A DNA stretch of 64,000 nt from Nitrosomonas sp. (GCF_019635155.1 NZ_JAHBZY010000016.1:21664-85663), one strand, 5' to 3'. Shown: positions 48,614 to 58,406, numbered from the stretch's first letter. The notes: generated from the sequence alone by a model not told the origin. Program-made: numbers and translations.

Positions 48614-49048
48614 TTACCAGTTCGTGATATCAGCCGCTTCACCTTCACCGCCTGGTTGGCCGTCCTTGCCGTAGGAAAGCAAATCAAATTCGGCGCGGTC
48701 CCCCGGGTACTTATAAGCATAGGGGCGTCCCCACGGGTCGGCCGGGGGCAGCTTGGAAAGATAAGGGCCCTGCCACCTCGCTTCGTTGCTGGGTCGTGTA
48801 ACCAACGCAGCTAAGCCTTGTTCTGTCGCCGGGTAGCTGCCGACATCCAAGCGGTATTGATGCAAAGCTTTTTCAAGAGCATCAATTTGTGCCTGCGCCA
48901 TTTTAATTTCAGACTTGCCGACTTGGGAAAAGTATTTCGGTCCGACATAGGCAGCGAGTAAACCAATAATAACCATTACAACGAGTAATTCAAGCAACGT
49001 AAAACCGAGCATATTATTTGTTTTTTGATGCCTAACCAGATACATCAT
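48614..49048 (-). CDS. gspG: major pseudopilin GspG
   Basis: A 144-residue major pseudopilin with the cleavage site LG|FTLLELLVVMVIIGLLAAYV and the strongly conserved GspG body: LDVGSYPATEQGLAALVTRP, GPYLSKLPPADPWGRPYAYKYPG and the calcium-binding C-terminus DLLSYGKDGQPGGEGEAADITNW. It is the first gene of the leftward operon that runs to 39289, so its promoter should lie in 49049-49178. The match to GspG is closer than for any other pilin here. Confidence 0.95.
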   Translation of the reverse strand: MMYLVRHQKTNNMLGFTLLELLVVMVIIGLLAAYVGPKYFSQVGKSEIKMAQAQIDALEKALHQYRLDVGSYPATEQGLAALVTRPSNEARWQGPYLSKLPPADPWGRPYAYKYPGDRAEFDLLSYGKDGQPGGEGEAADITNW

Positions 49049-49162
49049 GTTTTTCCTTTAACGAGTGAAAGTTATAATATTAACTGTCACATGGTAAGTT
49101 GCTTATATGACAGGGTCAAGAAGGCATGTATCATAAGATAATAGAATCTTAAAGATATTCAC

Positions 49163-49190
49163 TATTATCGCCGGAGTATTATCGCCGGAG
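49163..49190. repeat. 14-bp perfect tandem duplication over a stop codon
   Basis: TATTATCGCCGGAG occurs twice head to tail (49163-49176, 49177-49190). The metallopeptidase stop codon (49179-49181) lies in the second unit, so a second unit-shifted copy of the same end sequence lies just beyond it. Confidence 0.85.
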
Positions 49191-49862
49191 AATTGTCCAC
49201 CACCGGGCAATATTGAGCAACGTCATCAATGAAGCCGAAACGTAAGTCCAAGCCGCCGCCCGTAATATTTTCCGGGCATGCGGTTCATCCCCTTCAATCA
49301 AATATCCGCCCTGCACCAGCATCGGCAATGCGCGCGCGAAGCTGGCGTGCAATTCCATCGGTAAGGTGATGAAATGAATGATAGTTGCAAAGCCTAATGT
49401 TAACAGACCGCCCGCTAAAAATAGAGCACCGGCGATTGGAACCTTGGTGGCGATGGTAATAACCGGAGTGATCATTAAAATCGCTGCCCCCAGTTTCTCC
49501 ACCGGAGCGGCGATTTCCACCAACCGTGTGCGTAGTCTCAACGGCACATAGCCATCGCGGTCCTGAATCGCATGACCGACCTCGTGTGCCGCAACGGTGA
49601 TCGCGGTCAACGACTTACCGTTATATTTGTCCGCCGTCAACCGGACTGTTTTTGCAATCGGATCGTAGTGATCGCCCTGATCCGTCAACTCAACTTTTAC
49701 CGCGGGTAATTTAGCCCAATCCAACAAGATACGCGCCAATTCCGCGCCGGTGCCAGGATAACGATCTTCCGGATGGCTATATTTTGTAAGTGTATGTTTA
49801 ACCCAATAGGAAGGTCCGACGATTACTGCGATAATAGTAATGATAAGTATCAAATAAAGCAT
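49179..49862 (-). CDS. YugP-type neutral zinc metallopeptidase
   Basis: A 227-residue membrane metallopeptidase of the YugP family. An N-terminal span (about 2-20), the zinc motif HEVGHAIQD near residue 112 and further spans (about 135-180) agree with the family, with catalytic face probably cytoplasmic. The substrate is unknown. It lies upstream of the gspG-like operon on the same strand with 130 bases between, so it need not belong to that transcript. Confidence 0.88.
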   Translation of the reverse strand: MLYLILIITIIAVIVGPSYWVKHTLTKYSHPEDRYPGTGAELARILLDWAKLPAVKVELTDQGDHYDPIAKTVRLTADKYNGKSLTAITVAAHEVGHAIQDRDGYVPLRLRTRLVEIAAPVEKLGAAILMITPVITIATKVPIAGALFLAGGLLTLGFATIIHFITLPMELHASFARALPMLVQGGYLIEGDEPHARKILRAAAWTYVSASLMTLLNIARWWTILRR

Positions 49863-50169
49863 AAAGCTCTGATATCGGCTAAGAAAAATGGTTCCGCCCG
49901 CTATTTTCCAGTAATTTCAGCGGATGCGCTACGCGAGTCCGATCATATTATCGATCGATCAGCTTACCAAAAATTTATTTTTTCAATTGTGTAATCAATG
50001 AAAGCAAAAGGTGTTTATTCTTTTCTTAGGAAGGCTCTGAAGAGCTGCTGTGCTCAGTTTGTTGCGTTGAAATCAGGATCAGGATACGTATCTCATACTA
50101 TCCGCGAAGCAGTTTTTGCTCATTCAAAGGCTATGATTTTAGTGTTATTAATTTATTCAGTAACTTGTA
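49863..50169. other. divergent intergenic region
   Basis: A 307-base region between the leftward metallopeptidase and the rightward sensor kinase; promoters for both should lie here. No clear motif or hairpin was found apart from the short palindromic ATCGATCGAT near 49951. Confidence 0.45.
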
Positions 50170-53100
50170 ATGACAAGTAGCAATTATTTTTTCAATCGAA
50201 GTTTTTTCATTCAACTATTCGGGCTTGCCAGTTTATATTTTGTTTTTGGCCATCTCAGTTTCTTTATCACCGTCTCCCATTATATCGTCACACCGGTCTT
50301 TTTTATTTCCGAGGGTATTGCGCTATCCATGATTGTTTTACTTGGGCGGCGTGTTTGGCCGGGAGTTTTCATGGGACAACTGGCGCTCGCGATTAGTACC
50401 GGACTTGGCGTGTTACCTTCGCTGATCATTGCGCTTGTCAATAGTTTGGAAGCTATTCTGGGTGTGACTTTGTTCAGGTATTGGAAAATCGATCCCGCGC
50501 TGAACAGCACGCAGCATTTTGGGCGTTTTGTAGCGCTGATTTTTTTAATTCTGCAGCCTTTCAGCGCGACTTTTGCCACATTGACACTGTTCTACTTTGA
50601 TGTTGTACAGCCTGCGCAAGATTTCTTCCTGGTCTGGATCAACTGGTGGTTTGGAAACTGCCTTGGCCAACTCTTGGTCGCATCTTTTTTGCTGGCACTT
50701 TTGTCGCCTGCCAATGGTTTGAAAAATTTTCCTCAATCCATCATGCGAGCGATTCTACCGCTTCTTTTGATGTTGCCGGCGACGTGGTTGATCTTTGGCA
50801 ATTCCGATTTTAGCGGCATTGCGCTTGCACTGGTTATTTATGTGCCGTTGCTATTGTGGATTGCGATAAAAGGCGATTTGGTCGTGGTATCGCTGATCTG
50901 TTGCGTGATTACCATTCTCGCTTTATTTGAAACAACGCGCGGGTTTGGTCCGTTTGTTCTGCACATACTCGACATGAATGTCTTCGTTCTGGGTATCGCA
51001 TTGACCGCGCAATTTGTCACTGTACTGTTTTCCGACCGGAATCGGGTTGAAAGTGAGTTGCGTAACAGCGAAGCCAATCTTTACAGAATTATTGATTCGT
51101 CACCCATTCCCAAGGTTGTGTGTAACGCGCAAGGGCACATAATTTTTGCAAATAAGTCATTTGTGAGAGTTTTCGGCTATACCCTTGAGGAAATTCCGAC
51201 CCTGGATGATTGGGCGCTGCAAGCTTATCCGGACCAGGACTACCGGGAATGGGTCAAAACAACTTGTTCGAGAAATTTGGAAATAGCCTTATCGGAGAAA
51301 AAAGATGCCGAACCATTGGAAGTGCAAATTCAACGTAAAGATGGTTCCAAGCGCAATGTATTGAGCACTGTTTCGGTTTTTGAATCCGCAGAGCAAGCCG
51401 AGAATCTGCTGATTACTTTTGTGGATATAACGGAACGGAAGAATCTGGAATTGCAATTGATCCGCAATCATAAGTTTCTGCAAGACTTATCCAATAATAT
51501 TCCGGGTTTTATGTATCAATTTCAGTTATTCCCGGACGGGCATAGTTGCGTGCCGTATGCCAGCAAAGGTATTTTCGAAATTTTTGGCATAACACCTGAA
51601 AGCGTGATGACCGATGCATCAATCATTTTTTCCATGATTCATCCGCAGGACTCCGAGTTGGTCAGCCGTTCGATCAAGGAATCCGCTATTACCATGAACG
51701 ATTGGCATGCTGATTTCCGCATCATTACGACGCATCATGAATACCGCTGGATAAATGCCCACTCTAAACCGGAAAAACAAGCCGACGGCAGTATTATATG
51801 GAATGGTTATGCGACGGATGTTACCGAGCTGAAAAACATCTCGCTAAAGTTTGCGACCCTGCTGGAACATGCCAGTGATGGTGTGCATATTCTGGATGAA
51901 GACGGCAATATTATGGAATTCAGTCATTCGTTTGCGAAGATGCTCGGTTATTCCAACGAGGAAACCGCCCGGCTTAATGTCATGGATTGGGACGCCATGA
52001 TTCCGAAAGATAAATTGATTGATGCTGTGCGCGAGGTTTCAAGAGTCCCACGTGTTTTCGAAACATTGCACCGCCGCAAGGATGACACTCTTATAGACGT
52101 CGAGATAAATGCGCGACGCATAGAGATCTCGGGCAAGCAACTGATATATGCATCTTCACGGGATATTACCGGACGGAAGTTGCGCGAAAAAGAAATCGAA
52201 TATCAGCACTTGCGTTTGTCGAATATTATTGAAGGCACGCATACGGGTACTTGGGAATGGAACGTGCAAACGGGTGCAGTGATTTTTAATGAACGCTGGG
52301 CCGGTATTATCGGTTACACACTCGAAGAGCTGGCGCCGACTTCAATTGAAACCTGGTTGCAATATGCGCATCCGGATGATCTGAAGAAATCTGAAATACT
52401 CCTTAAAGAGCATTTTTCCGGAAAAACCTCTCATTATGAATTCGAAGCACGGATGCGTCATAAAGCAGGCCACTGGATCTGGGTGCTGGATCGCGGCAAG
52501 GTCACAAACTGGACGGAAGATGGTAAACCGCTCATGATGTTTGGCACGCATCAGGATATTACGGAACGTAAGGAACGCGAAGCGATGCTCATCGAAGCGC
52601 GTCATCAGGCGGAAGCCGCTAACATTGCCAAAACCCGTTTTCTTGCGATGATGTCGCACGAAATCCGTACGCCTATGAACGCTGTTCTGGGAATGGCGTA
52701 TTTACTGGGAAAAACAACGCTCGATGCGCGTCAAAGCATGTTTCTCCGGAATATCGAAGGATCCTCCAAAATTTTGCTCGGTGTCATTAACGATATTTTG
52801 GATTACTCCAAGATTGAAGCCGATAAAATTGAACTGGATAGCATCCCGATTGATTTGGATAAAATTCTGGAGAATTTATCGGCGATCGGTGCAACGGCGG
52901 TACAGGATAAAACCATCGATGTCATGTTTTACGTAGCATCCGATGTACCCCGACACTTTTCCGGCGATCCGCTCCGGTTGAGCCAGATATTAGTGAACCT
53001 TATCAATAATGCGATTAAGTTTACCGATCAAGGTGAAGTTATTATCCGCATCACGATCGAAAATACGGATGATGCGGATACCGTGCGACTGGTTTTCAGC

Positions 53101-53784
53101 GTGAGCGACAGTGGTATCGGGATCATGCCGGAACAAATGGAATATCTTTTCGAAGCATTCTCGCAAGCGGATTCCTCCATTACGCGCCGTTTTGGTGGGA
53201 CAGGCCTGGGTCTTTCCATTTCGCGCAGATTGGCTCGAAAAATGGGGGGCGACATTACCGTCGAAAGTGAATATGGTAAAGGCAGTTGTTTCCGTTGTAC
53301 CGTCAAATTGCAGCGGATGGATGTTGACACTCAGCGTTGGGTGACTATTCCGGATAAGCTGCGCGCGTTAAACGTACTTGTTGTTGACGATCATCTCGCG
53401 ATGCGGGAGATACTTGCCGAAACAGTGCGATCGTTTGGCTGGCAGGTGACTGCTGCAGAAAGTGTTAGCCGGGCGGTTGAACAACTGACCGGTGAGCGCT
53501 CGATGAAGTACGATTTGTTGCTGTTTACCGTACGCTCCGCCGGTATGGATCATATAATGATCAAGGCGATTGAAAAGGCGCTGCCTGCATCTCTCAGACC
53601 CAAAATCATATTGATAACCAATCCCATGGATCCAGAGTTTTCGAAAGAAATCGAAACAGATAGTGACTTGGCGATTTTGCACAAACCTTTTATACCATCG
53701 GGTTTGGCAAATCTCGTGATGATGCTTTTCAGTAAGAAAGAACCCGCTGATGATCAATGGGCCGGTGATGAGGTGCAACAATGA
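50170..53784 (+). CDS. MASE1-PAS hybrid sensor histidine kinase with degenerate receiver
   Basis: A 1204-residue membrane kinase. Residues 1-295 form a MASE1-type sensor with about eight spans. Four PAS units follow (about 305-425, 430-555, 560-670, 675-805). The HisKA box [11 protein letters not shown] has its histidine near residue 829, and the HATPase domain spans about 930-1050 ([25 protein letters not shown]). The C-terminal receiver (about 1065-1185) keeps VVDDH and the HKPF lysine, but the phospho-acceptor aspartate is replaced by T1120 ([11 protein letters not shown]). Signal and output are unknown; no response regulator follows. Confidence 0.9.
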   Translation: MTSSNYFFNRSFFIQLFGLASLYFVFGHLSFFITVSHYIVTPVFFISEGIALSMIVLLGRRVWPGVFMGQLALAISTGLGVLPSLIIALVNSLEAILGVTLFRYWKIDPALNSTQHFGRFVALIFLILQPFSATFATLTLFYFDVVQPAQDFFLVWINWWFGNCLGQLLVASFLLALLSPANGLKNFPQSIMRAILPLLLMLPATWLIFGNSDFSGIALALVIYVPLLLWIAIKGDLVVVSLICCVITILALFETTRGFGPFVLHILDMNVFVLGIALTAQFVTVLFSDRNRVESELRNSEANLYRIIDSSPIPKVVCNAQGHIIFANKSFVRVFGYTLEEIPTLDDWALQAYPDQDYREWVKTTCSRNLEIALSEKKDAEPLEVQIQRKDGSKRNVLSTVSVFESAEQAENLLITFVDITERKNLELQLIRNHKFLQDLSNNIPGFMYQFQLFPDGHSCVPYASKGIFEIFGITPESVMTDASIIFSMIHPQDSELVSRSIKESAITMNDWHADFRIITTHHEYRWINAHSKPEKQADGSIIWNGYATDVTELKNISLKFATLLEHASDGVHILDEDGNIMEFSHSFAKMLGYSNEETARLNVMDWDAMIPKDKLIDAVREVSRVPRVFETLHRRKDDTLIDVEINARRIEISGKQLIYASSRDITGRKLREKEIEYQHLRLSNIIEGTHTGTWEWNVQTGAVIFNERWAGIIGYTLEELAPTSIETWLQYAHPDDLKKSEILLKEHFSGKTSHYEFEARMRHKAGHWIWVLDRGKVTNWTEDGKPLMMFGTHQDITERKEREAMLIEARHQAEAANIAKTRFLAMMSHEIRTPMNAVLGMAYLLGKTTLDARQSMFLRNIEGSSKILLGVINDILDYSKIEADKIELDSIPIDLDKILENLSAIGATAVQDKTIDVMFYVASDVPRHFSGDPLRLSQILVNLINNAIKFTDQGEVIIRITIENTDDADTVRLVFSVSDSGIGIMPEQMEYLFEAFSQADSSITRRFGGTGLGLSISRRLARKMGGDITVESEYGKGSCFRCTVKLQRMDVDTQRWVTIPDKLRALNVLVVDDHLAMREILAETVRSFGWQVTAAESVSRAVEQLTGERSMKYDLLLFTVRSAGMDHIMIKAIEKALPASLRPKIILITNPMDPEFSKEIETDSDLAILHKPFIPSGLANLVMMLFSKKEPADDQWAGDEVQQ

Positions 53785-54021
53785 GCGGTCGACGGTACCG
53801 TTTATTTATTCTGTTTTTTTATCATGCTGTGAATGGTGATCACCTATTTCGCCTTGCTTGTCGTTGTTCGTTACTTTTTGTGGTACTGCCTTAAGAAGAT
53901 CGAAAGGGTTTGGCTGACCATTAAATTGTTATCTGTTGTGCCGCGAGGTTATCCTGCTTGTGATCGTAGCAGCGGCAGTCACCGATAGGTTCTTCAATAG
54001 TCAGCCTGGAGGTGATCGGCG

Positions 54022-54840
54022 CTAGATTGATCGTCTGGCTAACGATTGCTGAGAACCGCGCGATTTGACTAACGGTAATGCACATAACCCGATAAGCAGC
54101 ATAATCCAGGCTTGCGGCTCCGGAACGGGGGTTATTGTTTCAAAACTCACTTGATCCAGCGTGTACGAAGTGCTCGGTATCGGTCCGGAGCGGTTGATTA
54201 GAATCGTGATGCCGTCTACGTGATCCCAATTAAAGGCGGAATTGTTGGATACGCCGAGATTTACTGATAAAGGGCCTCCCGGAATATCGGGCGCGATGTT
54301 TATGCCGGACTGGGAGTAATATAGCGGACTGGACGGATCAAGCGGTTCCGCCGTATAAAAAACAACGACAAGGTTCAATGCATCTTCCACACCGGTAAAA
54401 TCAAACTGCAACGCGTTATAATCCGATAAATCCAAACCTAGCAGCGGTCCGCCAACCGATGGATCGCCGGTCGGTCTGGTAAAAGCGCCGTAACTGATCA
54501 ACGTTTCAGCCATGGCGCCGGTTCCTTGCGCGACACTGAGATTGCCTTCGCCAACTTGCAGTACGGACACGCTGTGGAGCGGATTGTTGTAGACATGTAA
54601 CAAAGCTTCACGGATACCGCCGGGTACGGATGGTGTTGCAGTTTGAATTTCACTGGTTGCGCCCGGTACACTGGAATCGCCGGCAGTAGTGACCACGGTG
54701 AATTCTTTAGGTGTCGGCGCATCGAAACTATCCAGCACGAATGATGCTGCAAGCGCCGGATTTGTTGATAACAATCCCAATAGGATGAATAGGTTGAATT
54801 TATGAGCTGCTGATTTTAGAGAAGGATTGGCAACTGGCAT
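54022..54840 (-). CDS. PEP-CTERM sorting domain protein
   Basis: A 272-residue exported protein. A signal peptide ends around NPALA (residue 31). The C-terminus carries VPEPQAWIMLLIGLCALPLVKSRG, the VPEP motif followed by a hydrophobic span and basic residues, the exosortase sorting signature. The body is beta-rich (lectin-like in look) with FVLDSFDAPT at its start and the pattern YNALQFDFTGVEDALNLVV; no domain can be named with confidence. It is convergent with the sensor kinase and is the second PEP-CTERM gene in the window. Confidence 0.87.
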   Translation of the reverse strand: MPVANPSLKSAAHKFNLFILLGLLSTNPALAASFVLDSFDAPTPKEFTVVTTAGDSSVPGATSEIQTATPSVPGGIREALLHVYNNPLHSVSVLQVGEGNLSVAQGTGAMAETLISYGAFTRPTGDPSVGGPLLGLDLSDYNALQFDFTGVEDALNLVVVFYTAEPLDPSSPLYYSQSGINIAPDIPGGPLSVNLGVSNNSAFNWDHVDGITILINRSGPIPSTSYTLDQVSFETITPVPEPQAWIMLLIGLCALPLVKSRGSQQSLARRSI

Positions 54841-55199
54841 ATGGCCTCCTGCTTAAGAGAAGATTGCAACAAAAGTGGGAATTAACTATTAGTAGCTTTT
54901 ACGAGTATAAGAAGAACCAATGCCGAGGTCTGTGATAAAAGTCACATTGCATGAGATCTTTGCACGGTGTCATGAGCGGTACGAGAATAAGGCAAAAAAT
55001 TGCGAAAAAGCGGAGTTTACACGGAGTAAATGAGCATTTTCCGTAAATTTTTAACGCAATTACCGTGCCGCGTAGTAACCGTGCAAAGGTTTCTGCATGT
55101 TAAATGGATTGTCAGCCGGTTGCTGCAGATAATTCCGCCCTCTTGATTTTTTAATAGCGGTAATTTATGAATCTTCGACCCCAACAAACGTATTAGAAA
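54841..55199. other. intergenic region holding miniature element copy 2
   Basis: Of these 359 bases, 141 belong to the miniature inverted-repeat element at 54953-55093. The rest should contain the divergent promoters of the PEP-CTERM gene and tusA. The insertion lies 112 bases upstream of the PEP-CTERM start and 107 bases before tusA. Confidence 0.6.
54953..55093 (-). mobile_element. miniature inverted-repeat element, copy 2
   Basis: A 141-bp copy of the element at 16837-16980, in reverse orientation. The right end is the perfect terminal repeat ACCGTGCAAAGGTTTC; the left end, GAGATCTTTGCACGGT, has two changes. It is flanked on both sides by TGCAT (54948-54952 and 55094-55098), a target duplication different in sequence from copy 1 but of the same 5-bp length. 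The interior differs from copy 1 at roughly a dozen positions including one 3-base gap, judged by eye. Confidence 0.88.
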
Positions 55200-55430
55200 A
55201 TGCAAGATATCGATAAGGAATTGGATGCCCGCGGTTTGGTGTGTCCACTGCCGATTTTACGTACCAAACAGTCGCTCGCCATGATGTCGAGCGGGCAAAT
55301 TCTGCGGATTACCACCACCGATAAAGGCTCGGTCATTGATTTTCAGGTATTCGCCGAACAGACCGGTCACGAATTGCTGTTCATGTCGCAAGATGCTCAT
55401 GAATTTGTTTTCGTATTGAAGAAACGCTAG
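55200..55430 (+). CDS. tusA: TusA-family sulfurtransferase
   Basis: A 76-residue sulfur-carrier protein. The core RGLVCPLPILRTKQSL carries the catalytic cysteine (residue 15) in the CPxP motif, and the remainder follows the two-layer alpha/beta fold of TusA/SirA. It carries persulfide sulfur, for example for tRNA thiolation or molybdenum-cofactor assembly; the acceptor here is not evident. The ribosome site is weak (TTAGAAA). It is convergent with lutC, five bases between stops. Confidence 0.9.
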   Translation: MQDIDKELDARGLVCPLPILRTKQSLAMMSSGQILRITTTDKGSVIDFQVFAEQTGHELLFMSQDAHEFVFVLKKR

Positions 55431-55435
55431 TTGTT

Positions 55436-56080
55436 TTATACCAGAATGACAATGAGTGCTTGCGGCCCATGAATGCCGTATGCCAACGTTTGTTCGATAT
55501 CAGTGGATTTGGAAGGTCCCGAGATCAGCAACAGGTTGCTGGGCAGCGGTGATTCGATCGAGCCGCGCGCCACTGCTTCCGTGAAGGTTGTGCAGATCCG
55601 GTGTTGCTCAAGAATGGCGATATGCACCGGCGGAACCAGCGACCAACTGCGCGGTTCGTCCGGGCTGGGCTGGATGATCAGCGTTCCGGTATCGGCGATG
55701 CCGGCATAAGCGCCGGTAAATGCCGCATCGACATCAGTGAAGAGCTCATTTTTCCAAGCCTCAAAGGGTTGCGAAAAATACTTTAAAGGCGGAAAGCGTT
55801 CCGCTTGCGCGGCAATTTGTTTTCCCCATTGAGAATGCGGTGATAACAGCAAATTTCTCAAGTTTTTGCGGCTGCAAATGCTGGCAAGCTCATTGAGCCA
55901 GGAATCGGCAGTAGCATTCAGAATTTCTGCATGAACGGCTTTCATGCGATCGCTAAAACGTTTTATCCGTTCCTCGGTATTCCAATCATGGTGGCTTGCA
56001 TAGTCGGAATCCGCCGGTATTTCCTCCGATATCCGGTAGTCGTGTAGGCGCTTGAGAATATTGTCGCGAGCATTATTCAT
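55436..56080 (-). CDS. lutC: LutC/LUD-domain lactate utilisation protein
   Basis: A 214-residue LUD-domain protein and the third subunit of the LutABC L-lactate oxidation complex. Family features are DAAFTGAYAGIADTGTLIIQ near residue 115 and PVHIAILEQHRICTTFTEAV near 150, ending in GIHGPQALIVILV. It overlaps the lutB stop by eight bases, as in other lut operons. It acts with the iron-sulfur proteins LutA and LutB in the cytoplasm. Confidence 0.93.
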   Translation of the reverse strand: MNNARDNILKRLHDYRISEEIPADSDYASHHDWNTEERIKRFSDRMKAVHAEILNATADSWLNELASICSRKNLRNLLLSPHSQWGKQIAAQAERFPPLKYFSQPFEAWKNELFTDVDAAFTGAYAGIADTGTLIIQPSPDEPRSWSLVPPVHIAILEQHRICTTFTEAVARGSIESPLPSNLLLISGPSKSTDIEQTLAYGIHGPQALIVILV

Positions 56081-57485
56081 GATCGATTCCTAAAGCTTTC
56101 AGTCGTTCGTGAAGCGTTGTTTTTGCCAATTTCGGCATGGTACGGACATTTGTCCACGCATCAAAATAACCCGGCAAAACGACTCGCAGCCGGGTGGCCA
56201 ACCGGGTACTCAGGCGGTAAGCGCCGGGATGGGTGCATTGCCACGCCCATAGTTTCCATAGAGCGGTTTGTGCCGGGATGTATCCGCTACCGGCGCCGGG
56301 CGTGCTGCAATCAGCATCTTGCCGCGTTGCATCCCAGCGCAGCCGGTTGAGAATATCGGCAATCGGGATACCCACCGGGCAGACTTCCGTGCATGCACCG
56401 CATAATGTCGAAGCTTGCGTCAATTCGCCGTACCGATCCAATCCGCGCTGCTGAGGTTCAAGAATGCTGCCGATCGGTCCGGGGATAACGGTGCCGTATG
56501 CATGGCCGCCGATATGTTGATACACCGGGCAGTGGTTGATGCAAGCCGCGCAGCGGATGCAGCGTAAGGTTGCTGCCAATTCCCGGTCGCGATAGCTAGT
56601 GGAACGGCCATTGTCGAGCAATACCACGTGCACTTCTCGCGGACCATCTTTTTCACCGGGTTGGCGTGGAGCGCTGATCATATTGAAGTAGGTCGTAATC
56701 GGCTGACCGGTTGCGGAGCGTGTGAGAATACTCAGCAATGGCGGAATGTCGCTGAGTTTTTCGACCACTTTCTCGATACCGGTGACCGCAATATGCACGG
56801 GCGGAATGGTCGAGCACATGCGGCCGTTGCCTTCGTTTTCCACCAAGCATAGGGTGCCGGATTCCGCGATCATAAAATTCACACCGGTCAGGCCGACGCG
56901 CGCGAACTGGAAATGATCACGCAGAATTTTGCGCGCCAGTTGCGCCAGCTCATCGACATCCTCGGTGTAAGCATAGCCGGGAAAGTGGCGGTGCAACAGC
57001 TCGGCTATTTGCCGGCGGTTTTTATGCAAAGCCGGCACGATGATATGCGCCGGTTTTTCCCCGGCAAGTTGGATAATGAATTCCCCAAGGTCGGTTTCCA
57101 ACGCCTGAATCCCGTGTTGCATCAGAAAATGATTCAATGCGATTTCTTCCGAAACCATCGACTTACCTTTGATAATCAGCTTGGCATCGTGGCGCTGCAT
57201 GATGCTCAGCACGACATGATTGGCTTGTTCGGCTGTTTCCGCCCAATGAACCTGGATGCCGTTACGAATCAAATTGGTTTCCAATTGTTCGAGTAATTGC
57301 GGGAGTTTACGCACTGCATTTTCGCGAATTGCCTGGCAATGACGGCGCAATTGCCGCCATTCATCCGCTGCTATCCAAGCGGCCTGACGGTGTTCGCGAA
57401 GTTTGTGAACAACGCGGTTGAGATTGGTTTGAACATCATCCTGCTGCAACGCAGAGGTGGCATTCCGGCGGAATTCCGAAGTCAT
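56073..57485 (-). CDS. lutB: LutB iron-sulfur lactate oxidation protein
   Basis: A 470-residue protein with an N-terminal LUD region and a C-terminal ferredoxin-like module. Two [4Fe-4S] motifs are seen: CIRCAACINHCP near residue 310 and CGACTEVCP near 365. A DUF3390-like tail follows. The start is placed at the ATG at 57485, which makes the usual ATGA overlap with the lutA stop and has AGGA upstream; an in-frame codon at 57512 would give a much longer overlap. Confidence 0.94.
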   Translation of the reverse strand: MTSEFRRNATSALQQDDVQTNLNRVVHKLREHRQAAWIAADEWRQLRRHCQAIRENAVRKLPQLLEQLETNLIRNGIQVHWAETAEQANHVVLSIMQRHDAKLIIKGKSMVSEEIALNHFLMQHGIQALETDLGEFIIQLAGEKPAHIIVPALHKNRRQIAELLHRHFPGYAYTEDVDELAQLARKILRDHFQFARVGLTGVNFMIAESGTLCLVENEGNGRMCSTIPPVHIAVTGIEKVVEKLSDIPPLLSILTRSATGQPITTYFNMISAPRQPGEKDGPREVHVVLLDNGRSTSYRDRELAATLRCIRCAACINHCPVYQHIGGHAYGTVIPGPIGSILEPQQRGLDRYGELTQASTLCGACTEVCPVGIPIADILNRLRWDATRQDADCSTPGAGSGYIPAQTALWKLWAWQCTHPGAYRLSTRLATRLRVVLPGYFDAWTNVRTMPKLAKTTLHERLKALGIDHE

Positions 57486-58246
57486 GGGTCGCGGTCCTGT
57501 ATTCTTTCCCACAGAAATTCGGCGATATGCTGGTGCGCTAATGCGACTCCTTGTTTCTCAAGTGCGCTGCCGATGTTCATCAAACAACCGTAATCCTGGC
57601 TGACGAGTTGTTGCGCGCCGGTGGCGCAAATATGACGGCATTTTTCCAGCACCATGGCGGCGGAGATTTCCGGTTGTTTGATGGCGAATGTGCCGCCAAA
57701 ACCGCAGCACTCTTCAGCATGCTGCGGCTCTACCGCATCGACGTTGTGCAAATGCTTGAGCAACTCGGGAATCTTATTTGCAACCGCCATTTCCCGCCGC
57801 GCCGAACAGGAGGTATGCACCGCGACACGAAGCGGAGCGCCCGAGTCATGCAATTGAATATTCAACTCATCGACCAGAAATCCGGACAATTCGTATACCC
57901 GGCTGGCAACTTTCCGTGCTTCGGCTTCATCCGGTTGACCGGCAAACAACCGCGCGTATTGAAATTTCATCATTCTCGCGCAGGAAGCCGAAGGCACAAT
58001 GATCGGAATCGGTTTCGGGAATAACTCCAATTGTGCCCGTGCGACAGCCAGCGCTTGCTCGCGATAACCGCTGTTCCACGCCGGTTGCCCGCAACAGGTC
58101 TGTGCTTGCGGATAAATAATGCGCACACCCGCGTGCTGTAACAATTTGACGGTAGCTACGCCAGCCTGCGGGTACAACAAATCGATCAAGCAAGTACCGA
58201 ATAGATACACCGTATCCGGCTTGGAGGTTGCAGTTTTCTCAGACAT
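57482..58246 (-). CDS. lutA: LutA iron-sulfur lactate oxidation protein
   Basis: A 254-residue protein with two CCG-type cysteine-rich domains: QTCCGQPAWNSG near residue 50 and EECCGFGGTFAIK near 180, which bind an iron-sulfur cluster in heterodisulfide-reductase-like proteins. It begins TVYLFGTCLIDLLYP, as LutA does. The ATG at 58246 is preceded by AAGGAA; a longer frame to 58408 adds 54 non-homologous residues across the promoter region. It heads lutABC, which oxidises L-lactate to pyruvate. Confidence 0.94.
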   Translation of the reverse strand: MSEKTATSKPDTVYLFGTCLIDLLYPQAGVATVKLLQHAGVRIIYPQAQTCCGQPAWNSGYREQALAVARAQLELFPKPIPIIVPSASCARMMKFQYARLFAGQPDEAEARKVASRVYELSGFLVDELNIQLHDSGAPLRVAVHTSCSARREMAVANKIPELLKHLHNVDAVEPQHAEECCGFGGTFAIKQPEISAAMVLEKCRHICATGAQQLVSQDYGCLMNIGSALEKQGVALAHQHIAEFLWERIQDRDP

Positions 58247-58360
58247 CGTTGACAGTTCCTTGGGTGACAGGCAAATGATTATTCCCGTAATCGAATAATA
58301 AATATAATCTGCATCGAAAGATATGCGGGAATTTACCCATAATCCGGAGTGAGGGGTGTT

Positions 58361-58369
58361 TGTTATACT
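58361..58369 (+). promoter_or_regulatory. extended -10 promoter candidate for the lactate permease
   Basis: TGTTATACT fits an extended -10 (TGn plus TATACT). Transcription would begin near 58376, about 30 bases before the permease ATG. No -35 is needed for this class. The region between the divergent lutA and permease genes also holds inverted ATTCCCG (58281-58287) and CGGGAAT (58326-58332), a possible operator. Confidence 0.4.
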
Positions 58370-58406
58370 GCCGGGTCGGGTTTTGCAAGCATTCATAGGA
58401 TCAACC

